From positions 12,487,823-12,551,822 of the forward strand of contig OU964935.1 in the NCBI GenBank assembly GCA_918807975.1: a stretch of 64,000 nt of DNA, in the 5' to 3' direction. Made by a program: the position numbers and the translations under genes. The notes under the pieces are model-generated. The model saw nothing but the letters and a program-made list of their open reading frames with translations, had not been told where the DNA came from and did not search any database. Positions 35,542 through 46,662 of the stretch are shown one piece after another; positions within the stretch are counted from its first letter, which is position 1, and the number at the start of each line of letters is the position of its first letter. The stretch comes from Aplidium turbinatum (taxonomy: Eukaryota; Chordata; Ascidiacea; Aplousobranchia; Polyclinidae).

Positions 35542-36460
35542 AATTATGATGTGGTATAAACTAGATAAACCGCTTAAACTAAATGCACAGCTTAGAAATT
35601 GTCAACTGGCAATCTTTTTAAAGCATAATGTGGCTCTGGGACGTTTAAAATAAATTCAATCAAAAATTAATACAAGAAATAATTTTCATATTTTTAAAAA
35701 GTCAAGAAAATACACACTTCGCATGTACAATATAATCTCTATGAAGATACCATAACAGCATTAGGAATATTTGGGTTTATATTAATGTATTTACCATTTT
35801 GAATTTCTGATTTGACTAAAATTATTTTAAGTTTTACATACATAAAAACATCAAAAATCAGTAAGATTTATACAACCATGGCTCACTTTAGTAGTTCTTG
35901 ATTTGGGGATTCATCGACCTGTCAAGTGTTCACGAAAATCTTTAAGGTGGCCCGGGAGTGTGTTCATCATAGGAAAAAGCACAACAATTCTTATATTTTA
36001 GATTAATTTTGACAAATTCAGACAAGTTTTCTTTTGGAATTTTAGGAGTTTGCAAGATGGATATCTATTTAAAGAGGTCCTTCTTGACTACAAAAGTTGT
36101 AAAGTACTGCAGGGACGTAGCTATAATAGAAATTTATGGAGTAAAAACAACTGTCAGGGGAGAGGTAAATGTTTCAATTGCACATATTGGCTGTTCAAGA
36201 AAATACAACTGTTCAAAGACATAGGCTGTTTCAAAACACAATTTCAGTACCGTACAAGTAATTAGTTATATTTTTAAAAAAAAAGTCACAGTTGCTGTCT
36301 ATCTTGCAAGGTCATGTTACCCTTTTGTATTGCAAAACGGTTCATCGTTTTGTGTTTCTTAACTCCCTTAAAACTGGTGCTGGAACATGCCACAAGAATG
36401 TCAATCAGCAGAACAAAAGTTGAAAGTATCGAGTTTTTTTATTTTTAATTCAGCTATAAC
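35542..36460. other. Intergenic, nothing recognised
   Basis: AT-rich sequence. Open frames near 36009-36265 overlap in two frames and show no family motifs. Confidence 0.45.
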
Positions 36461-37114
36461 ACTGGTCTACACGATTTTTGCTCTGTGAACTTTGAAAACT
36501 GATTTAGAGTAATTTTGGGGTGCTGAATCCGAATATGACCTCAGATTTATGCTATCACGTCAGGTTTGTGAGATATGATAACAGCATATTGTTACTTTTG
36601 TCAAAAGTGGAAGCTTTGACGTTGCGTTTATTGCACATACACATTGTGCAAGATCCAGAAATCCAGGCCATGTGGTGCATAAGTAGCTGAAATACACCTA
36701 CCAATTATAATTTTGATACCAATTTGTTTTCTAAGCAACATTATTAACAAGGCAGTAATAACAAGCTAAAAGGGAGGCTATAAGTGTAACTGACCCCCTC
36801 CCCCCGTCAATTTTTTGCATGAAACCACAAAGATTTAAGCAAGCCTATGGCAATGCTTGTTCAGTAACCATATTTAGGCTGTTTTGGCCTGTCTAACACT
36901 AACCTTTCGTTACAGCACTGCATATGTTGGTGGTAAACGCAACGCCAAATCTTCCACTTTAGACGAAAGTAGCAATTTGTTGTTATCATATTTCACAAAC
37001 CTGACGTGATAGGATAAATCTGAGGTCAGATTCGGATTCAGCACCCCAAAATTACTCTAAATCAGTCTTCAAAGTTCATGGAGCAAAAAAAAAATTCTTT
37101 TTTTGTAGACCAGT
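36461..37114. mobile_element. Foldback MITE with about 140-bp inverted arms
   Basis: Left arm (36461 to about 36605) and right arm (about 36965-37114) are inverted copies starting ACTGGTCTACA. They share TTAGAGTAATTTTGGGGTGC and ATCACGTCAGGTTTGTGA. The centre of about 360 bp is unrelated and non-coding. The TSD is unclear: ATAA-like bases flank both sides. The superfamily is not assigned. Confidence 0.75.
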
Positions 37115-37978
37115 ATAATTAATCAAAAAGTGGACAAATAAACAAGAGAGTGTTACTCCATGCACCTTTTCACTTGTCCAGGGCTTGTACATCGACCCCA
37201 GAAACTGAACTTGTTCATCGTGGTTATGAGCAGTATTTGGGCTTTGATGATCACAGCTTATAGGCTTGATCATAATAATGATCATACAACTAATGCTAAT
37301 GATGTACAGTATTGAAAAGTGATAATTTTTGTTGGTCCACCTCACAGAGGATGAAAAGCGTCGGCCATGTCGCAAACTTACAAACCAAGTTTATGAAGTT
37401 TAATTTAAAACTCAATAAATTTATAAACGTTACGCTGTGACATTGTCATGAATTGGCAAATTTGCACTTACAAGAGGACAAATATTTGAAAATACTTAAA
37501 AAATTTGTGTAATTTTTTAATTAGACTTTAACTAAACCCAGGTCTGAGATATTCAAATATAATATTCATCTGAGTGATTTTTAAATAAAAAGAGGTTATG
37601 TTTCACATTCGAACGAGATTAACTTGATTAAAAAATAGCTGATTCTGCATCAAAATATCAACCAGCATTAAACAGAAAATTACATCAAGTAAACTAGCAA
37701 TTCTTCAGTAACTACACCATTCACCTGATTGGTACTGTTCTTTTCATAGTTTTGCAGCCCTCCTCCCCAAAAATCGATCAAAAAAATTGTCCAGTCAAAC
37801 GCTTGTCTTTGCAAAGTTGCAAATTTGGAATAAATTATTTTTATACCATACATACAAGCAATAATGCATTTTCTGTGCAAACTATAGAAAAAAATTATTT
37901 TGAGATGACAGAAACGGATACTGATAAATTAAGACGATTAATGTGTTTTTTTATTATTTCTTTAAGCTAGCAATAATT

Positions 37979-38917
37979 ATACAGCTTCGGTAGAGAGTTT
38001 GTTTTGTTGAACCATAGGCATACGAAGCCGAGCAACGTTATCAAGTTTAACATATTAAAGATTATTATATTTACAAAAAACACAAAACTACGCAACAATT
38101 AAATATCGAACGTTTTCGACATCACACGATGTCCTCTTTAGGAATAACATATATACAATTTTTACTACATCTGAATAAAATACAATGGTTATTATAACTA
38201 TAAACAGGAAAAAACAAAAACTGCAGAGTACTTCTGACTAGCTCAAACTCAACGATATGGCTCTGCGAGAATCAAAGGTAACTGCATCAAAAGGTGTTGA
38301 ACAGATCACATGATGTGGTAGAAAGGCAAGGTGCGAAAAAACTAATTTTAAAATACAGAGAGCAAGAAAGATGAGCCGCAAGCATACAATTGTCTGTTCA
38401 AAGGTGGATTGTTAGGTTTTATGTACAAGGCTTCTCAGATTTTAGTTTGATACTTAGACCTGCCTCTGATTAGTTGTCTGAGTATCAAACTAAAATCTTA
38501 GAAGCCTTGTCCATAAAACCTAACAATCCACCTTTGAACAAACAATTGTATGCTTGCGGCTCATCTTTCTTGCTCTCTGTATTTTAAAATTAGTTTTTTT
38601 GCACCTTGCCTTTCTACCACATCATGTGATCTGTTCAACACCTTTTGATGCAGTTGCCTTTGATTCTCGCAGAGCCATATCGTTGAGTTTGAGCTAGTCA
38701 GGAGTACTCTGCAGTTTTTGTTTTTTCCTGTTTATAGTTATAATAACCATTCTATTTTATTCAGATGTAGTAAAAATTGTATATATGTTATTCCTGAAGA
38801 GGACATCGTGTGATGTCGAAAACGTTCGGTATTTAATTGTTACGTAGTTTTGTGTTTTTTGTAAATATAATAATTTTTAATAAGTTAAACTTGATAACGT
38901 TGCTCGGCTTCGTATGC
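37979..38917. mobile_element. PLE-like palindrome with 444-bp arms
   Basis: Two nearly identical inverted arms (about 38016-38459 and 38476-38919) surround a 16-nt centre. The direct repeat CTAGCAATAATT (37967-37978 and 38918-38929) bounds the insertion. About 37 unpaired bases lie between the left repeat and the left arm. Each arm carries GACATC-loop-GATGTC followed by GAAAAC (38802-38823 on the right arm), as in the related fragment at 4529-4850. This matches Penelope-like terminal repeats in inverted orientation plus a tail; no ORF remains. Confidence 0.65.
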
Positions 38918-39879
38918 CTAGCAATAATTGTATGACAATTAGCTGTTGTTTTCTATTACATCAGATATCCGTAGTGTTTTTATAAATATAAAATATTTAA
39001 AGTGCTTTAACACAAAAATATGAAATTGCCTTGTCAAATGTTTTTGACTTCAATAAATGAAAGACTGCAGATTTGGTTTGGACGATGGAAAAACCATTTT
39101 ACGCTTAACTTTTACTGCCGTACAGGCAGATAGAGGCTAGCTACAGTTAAAGCAGCCTTGAGAAAGAAAATGGCTACAGGCCATGAAGCTGCGTGCTGGT
39201 AAGTCTTCTGAAACGATTTACACTATGGCACAAAAATTGGACAAGACAAGAATGTAATGTCACTAATCGTAAATCAACAACCTAAGGTTTGCAATTTTAA
39301 AATTGAGCTGCTGTTCGACTACGCAAAACATAGGCAATTTTTACAAACATGAAACGGAAGGCCTGCTGGCCTGCCGCAGTTGTTTTGTGGATAAGTTGGG
39401 ACTGTGTGCTAATAAGTCACAAATGTCGTTCATCTGTGCGGTTTTGTACAAAAATGCATTTAATTTGAAGGGCAAGAACTTGCTGCAAACGTTCAATACT
39501 TTAAGTTGAATATACCGAGAACGAAAACAGCATGCATAGTTTTTTCAAAACATTTTTAGCCTACCTCAAATATTCCTCGTGTTCTATCAACCCATTTGAT
39601 CGTATCAAAGTAATGTTCAGGATGCTCCAAAGCATGAAAAATAACAAGATACAATATCGGCTGCTCTTTGGTTTGCTTGAGGTAGCTTCTTGCTGTTTGA
39701 AAATAACAACAGTTTAGGTTCGGAGAGCATTTCACTAACTTCAATGCAAATCAACTTTCTTTCATTTGTGTAGAAAGCCTTTGAGGCCATTGTTTAAAGG
39801 TCCAGTGCCGGTCTTGGGGTATTTCGGGCCCTGTGTGGAATATGCTTTGCGGGCCTCAATGACAATGATCCAATTCAAT

Positions 39880-40285
39880 AGCGTAGCTAGGTATTTTGAA
39901 AGGGGAGGGGGTGGTTTGACGGTCGACGGGCGTTGCCTGATGGTGTGTTCGCCAAAGACGCCACCCAGCGGCGGGGGGTCTGGGGGACCTCCACCAGAAA
40001 ATTTTGAACAATTACTTTGAATTTGGGGCATTCTGAGAGCATGTTCAACAAAAATTTGGGTATGAATATTACTGTAAAATGGTGCTGTCCGCTGTCAACA
40101 AAATCGAATTTCAACCTATTTTGTCCCTTGAAAAGATCGAGAGAAATTTTGAATTGTTTGCGGCAACTCCGATCAGCGACTTCGGCTCTGTTGTTTTTTT
40201 CTCTCGATCTTTTCAGGGTACAAAATGTTCAGGGTACGAAATAGGTTGTGTCTCTATGTTTTCTTGTTGCTAATTCTTTTGTTGA
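39880..40285. mobile_element. MITE of the GTGGCGTAGCC family, nested
   Basis: Homologous to 34030-34310: the shared blocks include GTATTTTGAAAGGGGAGG, GAAAATTTTGA and CTGTAAAATGGTGCTGTC. Compared with that copy it has an extra segment at about 40110-40250 with inverted ends (CTTGAAAAGATCGAGAGAAA against TTTCTCTCGATCTTTTCAGG), so a small foldback insertion sits within it. The right end is decayed. Confidence 0.65.
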
Positions 40286-40346
40286 ATTTTTCCATTGGAA
40301 ATGACAAAAATTACTGCATTTTCTGAGTAAATTGCGGGTCCCCTAA

Positions 40347-41738
40347 CAAGGGCGCCGGAAGCGGGGGGGCAGGGGGGGCGAATGCCCCCCCTGCCCTCAA
40401 ATTTTCTGCAGATGGAGGGGCAGGGGGGGCAATGGTGCCCTTTTAAAGTCATGGAAGCTGCTGCACATTTTGCAATATAACAATTTCTGCTATTCGCTTT
40501 TAGCCTAATTATAATCTTTCATTTTTGCCTCAAAATAATATTTACGGCACAAAATTTTGCAACACAATACAGGCCTTAAAACTCGTTTTTTTTCGGCAGC
40601 CATCGTGGCCTACCGGGAGCTCCTTCTCGGCGGCCAAATCTGCGTGCTTGGAGGCCAAAATAAAAATAACGATAGCACAAGTAAATATAATTAAACTTGC
40701 AACAATGCTAAAATAATCACTTAGCTTTGTTGAAGTCTGGGCCTGGGCGACGTCCTACAATAGAATCGTTGCACCACGCAATAACTGCTTTATCGGGATT
40801 GTAATCCAGTACTATTCAAACAACACTCGCACGAGTGTCTCCAATGTGGCTGATTTTATAGAAGTTCGTCACTCCCCTAGAATTCTTTTTAGCAACGAAA
40901 AACAACGTTCGACATGACTGTGTTGACGATGATGGCAAGGTAATAAAATAAGTATTTCAATGATTAAAACATTACTTGTAGGCTTTAACTGCCCTTTATC
41001 AGAACTGACGACGCACTAGCAAGTGCGAAATATTTTTTCTGTTACATCTACTGACATCTGATCCCTGTTTCCTTAGCAATTGAGGTTTTAGCTATTTCAA
41101 TGATGTACATTAAGTTACTAAAAGAAGCATAGTTTTTGCAAAATATGATCAAAAAATGTTTTCCCCATTGATGTCAACTAACTTAGTTCTCCTTTTTAAC
41201 AACGGTTCAATGCCCGACAACATCGAATCGATATAAAAACGACAATATTGCCAGCCGATGTAAATTAGCACTTCGGATTAACACTTTGTTGAAATAAACG
41301 TTGGGAATTACAAACAAGACTTACAGCGCTGGTGATCGCAGAGGGATATATTCCATCAATAACAAATATTCCCGCACAATGCAACAGTGGCGATTATGAC
41401 GCGCTGACCTAATTTTGCGTCACTCATTGATACTACATATTTTCGACAGTGAATCCACGATCATTCTATTGCGAAATTAAATAATTGGCTAGAAGAGACC
41501 GGCGGCCAAACTTGGCCGATTGAGGAGGTAGCACCGGCGGTTCATACAAGCAGGCTGCTTGAAGGCTTGACAGTAGGTTACATCATTATAACATAGCATA
41601 GTGCCCTTCTTTGTATACCGGATTATCATTATCGCTATATTTTATCTTAAAACTTGAAAAAAAAGGCCTTTTAGTAAACAAAAGTGCCCCTTTTTCGTAA
41701 TCTTGTCCCCCCAGTCAAAAATCGTTCCGGCGCCCCTG
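40347..41738. mobile_element. Non-autonomous hAT, nested
   Basis: It starts CAAGGGCGCCGGAA and ends TTCCGGCGCCCCTG, flanked by TCCCCTAA (40339-40346) and GCCCCTAA (41739-41746), 7 of 8. Left subterminal sequence is very G-rich with a GGGGGGC/GCCCCCC fold (about 40362-40440). It contains no recognisable transposase. Confidence 0.85.
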
Positions 41739-42366
41739 GCCCCTAATTTGCGGGCCCTGTGCGATCGCACGGTTTGCACACCCTAAAGACCGGCACTGAA
41801 AGGTCTTTGTATAGAGTTTACTTAAGATCCAATTTCTAAAGACTGATTGAACTACGGCACAGTAAACAATATGTTAGCCTACTATGCTTGAAGAAGACAG
41901 TGTTGAACAAGACTACGTTTAGCCTACACGAGAGGCGAAATGAAAATGACCGAAATGAAATCTCAAAGCGGCGTAAAAAACTTTTTGTTCACATGGAATC
42001 TCGTTGCGACAGCTGAAATGAGGTGACAAATCATCTGGCAAAAGGAATTCTGTCTCTACGCATGAATGATTTTCGCGCCTGTTACTAGATTACTGAGTAT
42101 AGGCTACTGTAAGTCGAAAAAATATACATAGCCTACAGGCCAACAACACCCACTAACCTATTGTATACCTTCATTTCTCTCTGGTGTAGTGTGTTGCATG
42201 ATAAATTAATTAACTGCACACACAAATGATGGTATTTAATTGAAAGTTAATCTCTTGAAATTGTATCTCTGGTAATACGGTACTGTAGTTTTCTACCAAA
42301 AAAACATAAATTCTACAATAAAACATGCAATTCCAAAGGGTACAGTAACCAGCAAATGGCACCCAA

Positions 42367-42410
42367 AGCATAATTTATTGACTAACTTAATTATTTGCTC
42401 TTTACTAGTG
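42367..42410. repeat. 44-bp direct repeat, copy 1
   Basis: The block AGCATAATTTATTGACTAAC and the following 24 bases recur identically at 43102-43145. The interval holds a SINE. The origin is unclear. Confidence 0.8.
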
Positions 42411-42721
42411 CACCTAGTGCACAAGTTGAGCCATATAAGAAGAAAGCATGCAGAAAGGCACTGGTAGAATGACTAAGCCAACAAGCAGTTAAAAGATGAT
42501 GTAAGTTTTCAAATTACTAAGGAATTGAATTTTGGCTTCTTCAACAGAAGACCAAAACATAGGTTCTTGAAAGGCTGGTCAATTGGTAACTTTTCTGCCA
42601 GGAATATTAGGCACTGGTTAGTTTAAAGGAAGGCACTTGTTGCCAGTGGAAATTGACCTAGACTCAAGATTAAACAGTATTTTTGTCTATTCAAAGTTTA
42701 TAAGTATACATGTAAAAAAAA

Positions 42722-42982
42722 GGTAAAGGTGAGTCCCATACTTGATCCAAGCATCGGGGGATGAGAAGATAAGGTTCTCATTATACTAAGCCTTCGGCAC
42801 TAACGAGAGTAGGGTGGCCAGTTCCTTTCTCTCGGCCGCCTTTACTTCAGCAACTACGCCCACCCAATTTATTACACCCTGGGTAGAGGTGAGCGGTGAT
42901 TTTCAACAACCAGCTTAAGCCGGGAGTCGAACCAGGATTGCATGATTGGAAAGCGAGTGCCTTATCCGCTGCGCCATCCCAC
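42722..42982 (-). repeat. tRNA-derived SINE
   Basis: On the minus strand the element opens with a tRNA-like head. A-box-like GGCGCAGCGGATAAGG (complement of about 42960-42975) is followed by a canonical B box GGTTCGACTC (complement of 42924-42933), which together form an internal RNA polymerase III promoter. The body continues to about 42722, ending in an A-run on the plus strand (T-rich on the SINE strand). Flanks with TTTATA-GTA similarity may be a target duplication. No functional tRNA fold or anticodon is claimed. Confidence 0.8.
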
Positions 42983-43101
42983 CGCTTTATAGTAACCAGT
43001 AGGCTACTGAAATAGCACAAGTATTTTCAAAATTCTTTTGGGTCAATAGACTGACATCACAAGTTCAAAGCCAATTTACTTGTGTTCTTCAAGAATGGAC
43101 T

Positions 43102-43145
43102 AGCATAATTTATTGACTAACTTAATTATTTGCTCTTTACTAGTG
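43102..43145. repeat. 44-bp direct repeat, copy 2
   Basis: Second copy of the block at 42367-42410. It ends a few bases before the TSD of the hAT element at 43158. Confidence 0.8.
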
Positions 43146-43157
43146 AACCAGTCCAAT

Positions 43158-44389
43158 CAGGGTTGTCAGACAGTCAGACTAGTTGTAGCCTTCCCTTCCA
43201 GATTGCATGTCAGTTTGATTCTAAATTATTCTAAATTTATTCTAGACATTTCATTTTAAATCTAAAACAAAATACCATTAAATACGCAGTGAATGTTGCA
43301 AATATGATATAACTTACAATAAGTAGTGGTGAGAATCTTCATGTTGAAATGAAAATATCCCTACGATAAGATGATGCCAGCACATTTTTTATCAAGTTTT
43401 GTAGCCTTTGTTCACCCCAATTTTATATCTGTGCCTGCGTGCTTGTTGAAAAAGTTTGTTAAGTGGTTGGCAGTGTAAACGATGTATGCTAACAAATGAA
43501 CACAGCAAGTGAAAGAGCAACTGTTTTTTTTTCTTTATATCATTAGAATTCTTGAAAAATGTACGTAGGGTTGCCTCCTGCTGAGAAGCCTTGCCCAGTT
43601 TTTGCCTGTTTGTGTAAGAGCTACCTTTAATAAGTTAATCGCTGTGCATCTGCTAAAAAATATCATACCGTACATACAAATATTAGCCTACCCTAAAAGT
43701 GTTTCCAGAAAGCACTATAATCTATTATTTAAGTGTAATTTTGCAAAAATTTTCCAGGGGGCATGCTCTCGGACCCCCTAGAATACGCGTGTCTTCGAAA
43801 TGTTCTTACCCCCCATGAGTTTTATTGCTTCCCTTCAATCCCTTGCTCAACCCACCAGGATACGCCACTGCGTAGAGCCATATTCTTCCTACAATAAACT
43901 TCACATACGCTTGGATTTTTGAACTTCTTATCTAACTTCTTCGATGCAACAAAATATGAAAATCAATAAATACCGTACCGGTACTTAACAATAACTACGG
44001 TACTGTATTCTGTAACAACCTAAAAACATAACAGATTAAAAGTAAACTTAGCATACATGGAAATATAACCCAGTGTTAAGTGTGCGAAAAGTCCTGTCAG
44101 CTAATTAGGTTGCGTCACACTTCTCACAGACAGGCTTTCGCGCCAGAGAGCGTGCAATTCAGCAACAAAGTTTCAAAGAAAGAGACGGAACTAGGACTGA
44201 AAGTTACGCGCACGCGTTGCAGCTACTAAATGCAATGAAAAAAAGACAATTACCGAAACAATCTAGACTTGTCTAAACATTCCCAAATTGCTTCTAAAAA
44301 TTATTCCAGATTCCAGACATTTTTTTCTCTACTAGACAGTTCGTTTTGATTCCAGATCTGGAATCAATTATTCCAATCTGACAACCCTG
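43158..44389. mobile_element. Non-autonomous hAT element
   Basis: TIRs CAGGGTTGTCAGA at the start and TCTGACAACCCTG at the end, with a perfect 8-bp TSD AGTCCAAT (43150-43157 and 44390-44397). Near 43740-43873 it contains a decayed end of another element, reading inward to GGATACGCCACTG. No transposase was recognised. Confidence 0.9.
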
Positions 44390-44793
44390 AGTCCAATGCA
44401 TGTCTCAAATGATTAGGCTACAGATGGCATTGACAATTAGTCATTGTGCTCAGTCTAAAAAACAGCTAACATTCTAGACTAGTCCCAGTTGAAAATGTAA
44501 ATCATCATGACTACACAAATATAAAGCTATTGCACTGATGTAATGCTCAAGTTCTCCTTTCCTAATACACTTTGCACCCTGACTTTGCAACATATCTTTC
44601 AGAAATTGGGAGGATTGCAGATGGCTGGTTCATAATTGCTAATTACTCGCTAAAGCACAGTCTGGACCAGTGGAAAAATCTATTATTATGACTTCAAAAA
44701 CAAAACTATTTTATTTATGTTATGTTCAAGTTCTTTTTACGTGCTACACTACAAATACAGTAGGCTACCAGTAGCCTACTAGTTAACTGACTA

Positions 44794-45556
44794 CAGTGAC
44801 GTGTGGTGAGGTTCCTAGATGGTGAGGCACTAATTTTTTCAAGTCACGTTTACAATAATTTTTCTTTGACAACAGCAAAAACGATATCATACTAATCAAA
44901 AAAAAATAATAATTAGCAGCATAATTTCACATTTATTTAAAAATAAAATCCATGCGCCTATCCTTTTGGACAAAAACATCTGTTTCCTTTATTTATGACT
45001 TCAACTTTAGATTGGAAGTTTAGTTAAATTTTGTATGAAACTATCCTTTACTGCTTTACACTGCAAGAAGTCACACACATGTAGCCTACTACGCGGGCAT
45101 TCCAGCTTGACGAAAAAGGTTTCATAGCTGTGACGTCACATTTGAGGCGTGCCTCAAATCGTAGCTAAATCGTTTTTGATGATTTCTGGGCGACTTTGCG
45201 AAAGAAAAAGGCACGCATAATGCAGTGTATAGAAGTTTTCTGATCTGAAGTGAGGCACAGCTTGGCGTTGCCTCTCCTCGCGTATTTCAACGATTTTGAT
45301 CACGTGAATGCTCGATATGAATATCGCCACAGAAACAGAAAAAATTAAAGCGCAGTTTGGGTGTAGAAACGTAAAATTTGCGGGAAGGGGGGCACGACTA
45401 CAGCAATTCACACAAATTAAACCACCTAAAAACGTGCAATATTTACTACTTTTTAACAAATAATATTTATTCTGTGATAACCATTTCTTTGATATAACTT
45501 TTGGTTTGCCAGATGTTGGCAGGTGAGGCACTGCCTCACCTGACTGCACGTCCCTG
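44794..45556. mobile_element. Non-autonomous hAT element
   Basis: It starts CAGTGACGTG...GGTGAGGCAC and ends, inverted, CAGGGACGTGCAGTCAGGTG. The perfect 8-bp TSD is ACTGACTA (44786-44793 and 45557-45564). Subterminal GGTGAGGCA/TGCCTCACC blocks are repeated. A 131-codon open frame inside shows no family motifs. Confidence 0.88.
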
Positions 45557-45564
45557 ACTGACTA

Positions 45565-46354
45565 TAATCAAACTACTAGGGCTAATCTCATTGCTAGGAT
45601 TTCATTGCGGCGTGTTTACATAGCCGCAACAACTTGACATCGGTTTCATTTCTGTCAAAACTACCGATGTCCAGACAGCCATGAATCTCATTTCGGTCGC
45701 CGCGTGTAAACAGATTACGCGTCCCCCAAACGAACCGAAATGGAAATCTTTCATTTCGGGCGCAATGAAACCTCATGTAAACGTAGCCTAACAGAAGATG
45801 CTGCAGATTTTATCAACATTGACCACCTCCCAACAGAACGAGAAAATTAGCCTACTTTCAAACATAGGTGTAGCCAGGGGGGGGGGGGCGAACGGGGCCA
45901 TGGCCCTCCCCAAATTTTCAAAGTTTGGATTCCGAAGTTGAACCCTTTGTTGAAAATATAATATAATCTGTATAAATTTATATTGTTTTCCAAGACATCT
46001 GGCTATTAACACCCTCCAGGACTTGTTTTAGACACACAGAAAGACACCAATAAATTTTGCAAATCGTAAATCGCGCAAAGTTTACGCGATTTACGCTTCT
46101 TTTAACTAATCTGTGAAAGCAATTTCAGAATCGCTTACTCTTCCATTGGAAATTTGTCCACTTTTCAAACTATGGTCCAGTTCATTGTCTTCACAATCAT
46201 CGTCTGAAATTTCTAACTCATCTTTGGAGTCAATATTCAAGCTGATGTCTTTAAAGGGTAAGTTCGGTAGCCTACTTGTGTGACGTGATTCTTTTCAGAG
46301 GAAGACCAAGGAGAGAAAACAGCATTGCTTACGTTTGCAGAAGATTGAGGTATG
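45565..46354. other. Intergenic, decayed element ends
   Basis: Near 45590-45790 a block with TTTCATT...GTGTTTACATAG at one end and CATGTAAACGTAGCC at the other may be a decayed MITE. Near 45865 a GTGTAGCCAGGGGGG block resembles a MITE end. Neither can be delimited. Confidence 0.35.
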
Positions 46355-46662
46355 TCAGTATGTAAACACTGGAGGGAGAGGGTCGATTATTAGTTCGATT
46401 GAGTCAGCCGTCAATGCTGGCTGCTCTTCCACAGTAAGCCTATAATCCAACAAAGAATCAACTTCTAAAGGAAATAAGTCATTGTCTTCTGCAATAGTGT
46501 CCGACTCGGATGAAAAACCGGACACAGCGTCCATGCTGTGCAACTGTGACTTTTCAGAGAAAATAAGTCTGTCTTCCTGTTGTTAAGGTGGCCACTCTTC
46601 GCTTTTACACGGCTGCGCTAAAATATTCCAAAACGGTTCGTCGTCCAAAGGAAGATCAAAAC
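46355..46662 (-). pseudogene. Possible acidic coding exon with an in-frame stop
   Basis: Read on the minus strand from an acceptor-like CTTGTATAG (start 46662), one frame gives GFDLPLDDEPFWNILAQP, then a TAA at 46585-46583, then continues in the same frame to SGFSSESDTIAEDNDLFP and PALTADSIELIIDPLPP before the TGA at 46355. The acidic, Ser-rich composition with a DEPFWNIL motif recalls activation domains of transcription factors (a CREB3-type N-terminus was considered), but no DNA-binding domain is visible. It could be a decayed host exon or chance. Confidence 0.3.

Larger units (their letters stand above)
39803..41798. mobile_element. hAT element with further elements nested inside
   Basis: The ends CAGTGCCGGTCTT and, inverted, CAGTGCCGGTCTTTAGGGT are flanked by AAAGGTC on each side (7 of 8 if the left end starts one base in). 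Its own sequence is visible at 39803 to about 39880, 40290-40346 and 41739-41798. A fragment of the same family lies at about 57884-57990. The rest is insertions. Confidence 0.8.
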
